A stretch of DNA of 64,000 bases. Origin: Arcuatula senhousia (lineage: Eukaryota > Mollusca > Bivalvia > Mytilida > Mytilidae). Below are positions 58,481-64,000 of the stretch, piece by piece. The stretch lies in assembly GCA_963971305.1 (NCBI GenBank), contig OZ020317.1, positions 22,152,001 through 22,216,000 of the forward strand. The letters run 5' to 3'. Numbering within the stretch: position 1 is the first letter of the stretch; every line of letters begins with the position of its first letter. A program made the translations under genes and the position numbers. The notes under the pieces were generated by a model that searched no databases, was not told where the DNA came from, and saw only the letters and a list, made by a program, of their open reading frames with translations.

Positions 58481-59496
58481 GTATTAAAACACTTACCTAT
58501 AAAGACACATAAAAATGCATAATCAAACTAACTGAATTCTCATGATCTAAATTTTCTTCATGTTATTTTACTTTGTCAAATCTGAGGGTTCGACACCCTT
58601 CTGATGGGTTAGCCCAAACTGATTTATTCCTAAACTCTATAAAAAGAGAGCAAGTCATGGAAATTTATAAAAAAAATCTAGCAATGGTATACATGGTATA
58701 TAAATCTGCCATTCTTTGTCACACCCTATTTTGTGACCACTGTTATGTCTTTTCTTTTCAGGGGTAGGTGTCTCAGCAATGTCTAGAACTGATATCTTTC
58801 TTTTATGAGGGGAAGAAGTCTGAATCTCGAGAGGTTCATTTCTTAAGTTAGCCCTACAAAAAAGGGATAATTTTAAATATTTCTAAAATTTTGAATAAAA
58901 GTTTTGATAGTTACACATTTTCAACAGACAAAATCAAAAGTTTAAAGTAAAATTTAAATTCCAAATTAAGTTTTCGAAAACACATATTTTCAACATAGAT
59001 GTTTAACTTTTAAGATAATTGTTCAATCCATTGTAAGTTACAAAACTTACGCTCCAAAGTTGAAGAACAATGTCAAATTTTTGCTTTCTTGTGAAAACTT
59101 TTTCCTCTTGTCTTTCTGACGTCTTTCCCGTGTAGGCATTTTTGAAATTGTGAATAAAAAGGGATTTAGGATAAAAATAACAACTCAGGGTGAATACATG
59201 TACAACAATGTAGATCTCAAACTTTTATGTAAATTCAAAAAATAACAAATCCTTGCTTAAGACAGTAAATAGATTGATCAGCTGATCGCGCTATGAATAA
59301 ATAGATTATAGGTGGCGCTTCAATCGATGTAAACAATGAAGAAGTTAAAAACAAAATGGCAATCGCATAAATATGTTTTCAGCAATTTCAGGGCATATAT
59401 TTCAGTTCAATAGAGGCAACATACATGTACGGCTAGCGCAGGGCAGGGCGCAGGATGGGAAGGTAAGGGCGTGGCCCTTTGAAAACAGCCTACATG
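58481..59496. other. Intron without recognised features
   Basis: AT-rich; nothing supported. Confidence 0.35.
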
Positions 59497-59888
59497 TACA
59501 GTACACTCAGAGAGGATTGATTCTCATACTCTGATTTCGGAGGGAAATTTTTTAATGACTCCAGGAAACTCCAAGAAAAGCCATAAAAATCTAGGAGGAT
59601 TTTAGGAGTACTCCCTCCAAAGGGTCATAAATTACTCCGAGCTTGGAGTTTTATATTGCCTTGAAAACCTTTTGAAGTAGCACCTATTTCCTGTGTTTCT
59701 TGTCAGGTGAAAATGATTATAATACACAAGGTAATAAACAACTCCAAAATACTCCGAAAAAGGTAATAAATTTCTCCCAGGTGGGATAAATTACTTGGAG
59801 AATTTTAAGAGTTGACTCTGTGAAACTCTGTGAATCACTGGCCACTGAAATCAGAGTATGAGAATCAATCCTCTCTGAGTGTACTGTA
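59497..59888. mobile_element. Tc1/mariner-like MITE (~392 bp)
   Basis: Perfect 42-bp inverted repeats beginning TACAGTACACTCAGAGAGG. Reading the flanking TA as the duplicated target, the ends are CAGTACACTC..., typical of Tc1/mariner. The interior is rich in ctccaggaaactcc-type words that pair with each other. Non-coding. Confidence 0.75.
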
Positions 59889-59899
59889 GCTAGAACACT

Positions 59900-60258
59900 G
59901 TATTATAGGGGTCGCTTTGGTACTATCCGTCCTCTTGCGTCCTGCTACACAAAAAATTTCCGTCACATTTTTCCTGGGCAACTACATGCAGCAGGCTCTT
60001 GAAACTTGGCAGGCAGATTCATCCTATAGTACTATTTGGTGTAGAGCGATTTTATGCCCGAAAATTAACTACTTCCTGATTGACGAACAAACATAGATAT
60101 ACAGGGGACATGCAATGTATGCCATCTGGGGAAGGCTCTATCTAGTTTCAAGATTTAATTAAGCTTCGTCCCAGTTTAGGTTGCACCTATTATCATATTA
60201 AATTTTGGAGTTATCAGGGGTATACTGAGTGAGCGATTGATGGCTCACTGATTCCTTG
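59900..60258 (+). repeat. Short hairpin-ended family member
   Basis: Lead-in tactatCCGTCCTCTTGCGTCC, a monomer with cttgaaacttggcaggcag, and an end tGAGTGAGCGATTgatGGCTCACTG then CTTGTTG, a variant of the 3' hairpin seen elsewhere. Confidence 0.5.
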
Positions 60259-60374
60259 TTGTTTAAATTTAAGTAATTTTTCAGTTTAATCCAATTGTCG
60301 ATCATTATTGAACTTCTAAATTGTTTAATCTTATTATGTTATGCCTAAAAACCTTTACTTCATACACATATGTT

Positions 60375-60411
60375 AGGTGAGCGATTCATGCTGCTGGGAG
60401 CCTCTTGTTTT
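60375..60411 (+). repeat. Isolated 3' hairpin end
   Basis: aggtgagcgattcatgctgctGGGAGCCTCTTGTT without a body; one stem base pair is broken compared with the consensus. Confidence 0.5.
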
Positions 60412-60504
60412 ACATGTCAATCAACTATTAATTATAGTTGATAATTAGCACATCAAACCCTTTTACAGTATATTTCCAATAACTGATAATAATTTTTTTT
60501 TCAG

Positions 60505-60720
60505 ATTTCCATGAGTCAAGTTTGCTTTCTTTGTTTGCCAACAATAGTCTTGTAAATGGAACTGGACTTGCAACAATTCTAGCTGTGCATCTATTTTCAC
60601 AACTGGCAGTGAAAGATGAGCCATCCTATATAGTTACCAATGGTTATCGTTCAAAGTATATTTTGTGCCCATGTGACAACCAGTGTGGTAAACAGGTTCT
60701 TTATGGCAATACCTCAATAG
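60505..60720 (+). CDS. Unrecognised multi-exon gene, internal exon
   Basis: Follows tttttttttcag and ends at a consensus donor, GTAAGT (60721-60726). Phase 1 at both ends; 216 nt. The frame gives HESSLLSLFANNSLVNGTG, a mostly hydrophobic stretch, then a cluster CPCDNQCGKQV. It joins in frame to the exon at 56290 and to that at 63983. The Cys cluster could bind metal; no family recognised. Confidence 0.65.
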
Positions 60721-60849
60721 GTAAGTACATGTGGTACCTGTTTTCAGAATAGTTTGAAGAACGCATTAAAGTTCTAAATTATTGGTTTAAATTTCAAAAT
60801 TGTCTAAACCCTAAGGTTCTTACCTACCTCAGACATTGGTTGATCATCT

Positions 60850-61022
60850 AAGTAATGATTTGGTTACCAAGTTTGGTATTTTTGGTTTTATTGTTCTATG
60901 CTCTTCATAATCATATAGTGTTTGACATTTTTAATATTTTTGGTAGAGTGCCTCTGATGAGTCTTGAATATACGAAACGCGCATCAGGCGTAGCAAAATT
61001 TATTGTCTGGAACTTTGTTGTC
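60850..61022 (-). repeat. Interspersed repeat M, copy 3
   Basis: Reverse-complement copy of 5652-5810 (gcctctgatgagtcttgaat, acgaaacgcgcatcaggcg, tttattgtctggaa). It directly abuts the hairpin-ended element that follows. Confidence 0.6.
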
Positions 61023-61028
61023 CTTTTT

Positions 61029-62569
61029 AGCTCACCTGGACCAAAGGTCCATGTGAGCTATTGCCATCACTTGGCGTCCGTCGTCGTCCGTCGTCGTCCG
61101 TCGTCGTTAACATTTTTCAAACGTTAACTCCTCTTACACCATAAGTCCAATGGCTTTTAAATTTGGCACAGTTGTTAATTAGCATAGGTAGTATAAAACT
61201 AGCGTGGGGATTTTTGATTAGTTGAAAAACATGGCCGCCATGGCTAAAAATAGAACATAGGGGTAAATTGCAGTTTTTAGCAAATAACTCAAAAACGGTA
61301 ACAGATATCAAAATTCTGGCAAAGGGTAAAAGTGATCAGCACCTCAAGATCTACCTGCCCTGAAATTTTCAAGAAGATCCACCAACCGATGTAGGAGTTA
61401 TTGCCCTTTTTCTGGATTTTTTCAAAATTTTGCACTTATTTAGCCCTATATCTTGAAAACTATACAAGATATTTTAAAAATTCAAATTGCATATGATTAA
61501 GCACATCAAGATCTACATTTCATGTAATTAGGTCAAAGCTGTAGAACCATTTCTTTTAGGAGTTATGGCCCTTAAAGCGTAAAAATTTACCATTTTTCAT
61601 TACTTTTACCCTGAATTTCAAAGATTAACTTGTCTGACACCATACATCCAACTTCAACCAAACTTGGCACAGTTGTTTAATAGCATTAATGCTACAATTC
61701 TATAGTTTGGATTTTTGATTCGTCAAAAAATATGGCCTCTATGGCTTAAAATAGAACATAGGGGTCAAATTACAGTTTTTTGCAAATAACTCAAAGACGG
61801 TAACAGATATCAAAATTATGATGGGAGACAAAAGTGATTAGCATCTCAAGATCTACCTGCTATGAAATTTTCAGGAAGATCCAACAAACGACATAGGAGT
61901 AATTGCCCTTTTTCTGGATTTTTTCAAAATTTTTCACTCATTTAGCCCTATATCTTGAAAACTATACAAGATATTTCAAAAATTCAAATTGCATATGATT
62001 AAGCACATCAAGATCTACAATTCATGTAATTAGGTCAAAGCTGTAGAACCATTTCTTTTAGGAGTTATGGCCCTTAAAGCGTCAATATTTACCATTGTTC
62101 ATTACTTTTCCCCCCGACTTGTCTGACATGTCTGAAACAGTAAGACCAACTGCATCTGAACATGGCACACTGTTTGATAGCTTATATGCTACAACTCTAT
62201 CGTTCAGATTTTTGATTCGTAAAAAAACATGGCCACCATGGCTAAAAATAGAACATAGGGGCAAATTTCATTTTTTTGCTAATAACTCAAAACTGGTTTC
62301 AGATATCAAAATTGTGCAAGAATCAAAAGTGATCAACATAATAAGATTTACCTGTCCTGAAATTTCGAAAAGATCTGACTGCTGATGTGGGAGTTATTGT
62401 TCTTTTTCCTAATTTTTGCCAAATTTGCACTTATTAAGCCCAATATCTTGAAAACTAACCAAGATATTTCATAAATTTAAATCGCATATGGTTAAGCACA
62501 ATAATATCTACAAATATATGTATCTGTGTAGTTCAGGTGAGCGATTCAGGCTCTTGGGAGCCTCTTGTT
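61029..62569 (+). mobile_element. Hairpin-ended element, complete copy 2
   Basis: Same organisation as 267-1816: 5' hairpin, CGTCGTCCGTCGTCG lead-in, ~500-bp units (landmark at 61279, 61781 and 62278), 3' hairpin and CTTGTT. The two copies are similar throughout but with scattered differences. Confidence 0.8.
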
Positions 62570-62572
62570 ATT

Positions 62573-63600
62573 AGCTCACCTGGACCAAAGGTCCATGTGA
62601 GCTATTGCCATCACTTGGCGTCCGTTGTCTTCTGTCGGCGTCTGTTGTTGTCTGTTAACAATTGTTCTAAAATCTTCTCCTCTGAAACTACTGAACAGAA
62701 TTTAATGAAACTTAGTGTGAATGATCCTTAGGGTGTCATGTTTGTCAAAAAAAATGGCTGCTGTTACTAAGAATAGACCAGTGGGGTCAGACTACTGTCT
62801 TTGGCCTGTAAATCAAAAAGTATAAGAGATAGATGAAATCTGATGCCACCCTACTGCTTCAGCATCAAAAGTTTTACAAAAATTTGGTCAGATGACTCCT
62901 TATAGGGTAATAGCTCCTTAGAGGCGAAAAATAGTGTTTTTGGCCTATACAATGAAAACTATTGCAGAAAGAGAAAATATGTTGCTTGCTTAAAATAATC
63001 AGCTCATTTAGCTCTACAAGAGTTTCCATAGGGTCGAAGTTGTCAGATGAGCCCTTATAGGGGTTACAGCCCCTTAAAGGTGAAAAAAGTGTTTTTGGTC
63101 TATAGAGAGAAAACTATTGTAGATAGAGCTGTTGCTTGCTTAAATGTTCAGCTCAATAAGCTCTACAAAAGTCTTCATAGAGTGGAAGTTGTCAGATGAC
63201 TCCTTATAGGGGTTACAACCCCTTAAGACAAAAAAGAGTGTTTTTGGCCTATAAAATGAAAACTATTGCAGATAGAGAAAAGCTGTTGCTTGCCTAAATG
63301 TTCAGCTCATTTAGCTCTTCAAAAGCATTCAATGGGTCAAAGTTGTCAGATTACCCCTTATAGGGTTTACAGCCCCTTAAAGGCCCATAATAGTGTTTTT
63401 GGCCTGTAGAATGAAAACTATTGCAGATAGAGGAAAGCTGTTGCTTGCATAAATATTCAGCTTATTTAGCTCTTCAAAAGCATTCATAGGGTCAAAGTTG
63501 TCAGATGACCCCTAATAGGGGTTACAACCCCTTAAAGGTGAAAAATAGTGTTTTTGGCCTATAGAATGAAATTATTGCAGATAGAGAAAAGCTATTGACA
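62573..63600 (+). repeat. Adjacent head-to-tail hairpin-ended element
   Basis: Begins 3 bp after the previous element with the same 5' hairpin, but the body is the ~150-bp monomer family (atagggGTTACAGCCCCTTA, gaaaactattgcagatagag; about five units from 62880). It breaks off at 63600 without a 3' hairpin. Confidence 0.65.
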
Positions 63601-63982
63601 TCCTCTCACTGTTAGTTACCAAATTCAAAGAGGTCAAACTTTTGCTGATATAATCAATTATCACTCAACATGCTCAAGTGTGACGGAGATATGTAAACAA
63701 AACATATGTGAATTAGAGAGACCCAATCCAAATTATCAATTGGCTTCAAATATTGATAGATAACAAAATTATAATTAATGATATTTGCTTCTAGATAATT
63801 GTTTAATTTAAAAGTATTCATTTAAAAGTTTAGAATTCTGAGGAAAAAGACACTATATTTATTGATAATAGATAATTTAAAAACAAACCATGGCTTGAAT
63901 GTTTTTACAAGTAAGCCAATCTGGTCAGTTATGAACACTATAGATGAGACCTGCCTTAAATTTTGCATTTCCTTTTTTACAG

Positions 63983-64000
63983 GTACAACAACACAATGGC
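63983..64000 (+). CDS. Unrecognised multi-exon gene, next exon (partial)
   Basis: After ccttttttacag the sequence continues in the phase left by the 60720 donor (ggt aca aca aca caa tgg). Only 18 nt are in the window. Confidence 0.45.

Noticed and set aside
60505..60720. OTU/vertnin-like domain in the unknown gene
   Set aside because: Only a loose hydrophobic pattern; the catalytic Asp-Gly-x-Cys motif is missing, so I left the gene unnamed.

Overview
The window looks like nuclear DNA of a bivalve, most likely a mytilid mussel. It is AT-rich, has very few genes, and is packed with repeats of types known in bivalves: hairpin-ended elements built from ~165-bp monomers, a tRNA-derived SINE, an L2/CR1-like LINE and many small terminal-inverted-repeat (TIR) elements. 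Species assignment is inference. I saw no bacterial operon, rRNA gene, functional tRNA or CRISPR array.

Layout. 0-9 kb: hairpin-ended and tandem-monomer repeats, a 1.4-kb TIR element and a Mutator-like MITE. 8.9-9.9 kb: a 67-aa orphan gene on the minus strand. 10-14 kb: a foldback, a LINE remnant, a TIR element and a second Mutator-like MITE. 14.5-16.6 kb: an F-box/LRR gene broken by two frameshifts. 16.6-24.3 kb: tandem-monomer repeats, a (TC)n(TATC)n microsatellite and scattered repeats. 24.4-27.7 kb: an inverted F-box/LRR paralogue split by a 1,224-bp TIR element. 30.5-38.6 kb: an almost complete L2-like LINE whose ORF1 is split by an identical copy of that 1,224-bp element; its ORF2 is intact. 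39.5-53.1 kb: a duplicated array holding two more copies of the orphan gene (72 and 69 aa), an orphaned promoter relic, and a 1,684-bp TIR element in the 3'UTR of one copy, with its empty site preserved in the other. 53.4-64 kb: repeats, a complete SINE, mariner-like and hAT-like elements, and three exons of an unrecognised plus-strand gene running off the window end.

How things relate. The clearest biology is a set of transposition histories that can be read from the sequence: target-site duplications of 9 bp (twice), 13 bp, 6 bp, 5 bp (twice), TAA and TA, and one insertion proved by a paralogous empty site. The best candidate for something undescribed is the family of ~70-residue proteins at 9.3, 44.6 and 52.5 kb. 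The three copies share the start context, TATA-to-ATG spacing (113-116 bp), 3'UTR length and poly(A) signal. Upstream DNA with paired CGTG motifs is shared by two copies and the relic, and more weakly by the third. Their function is unknown.
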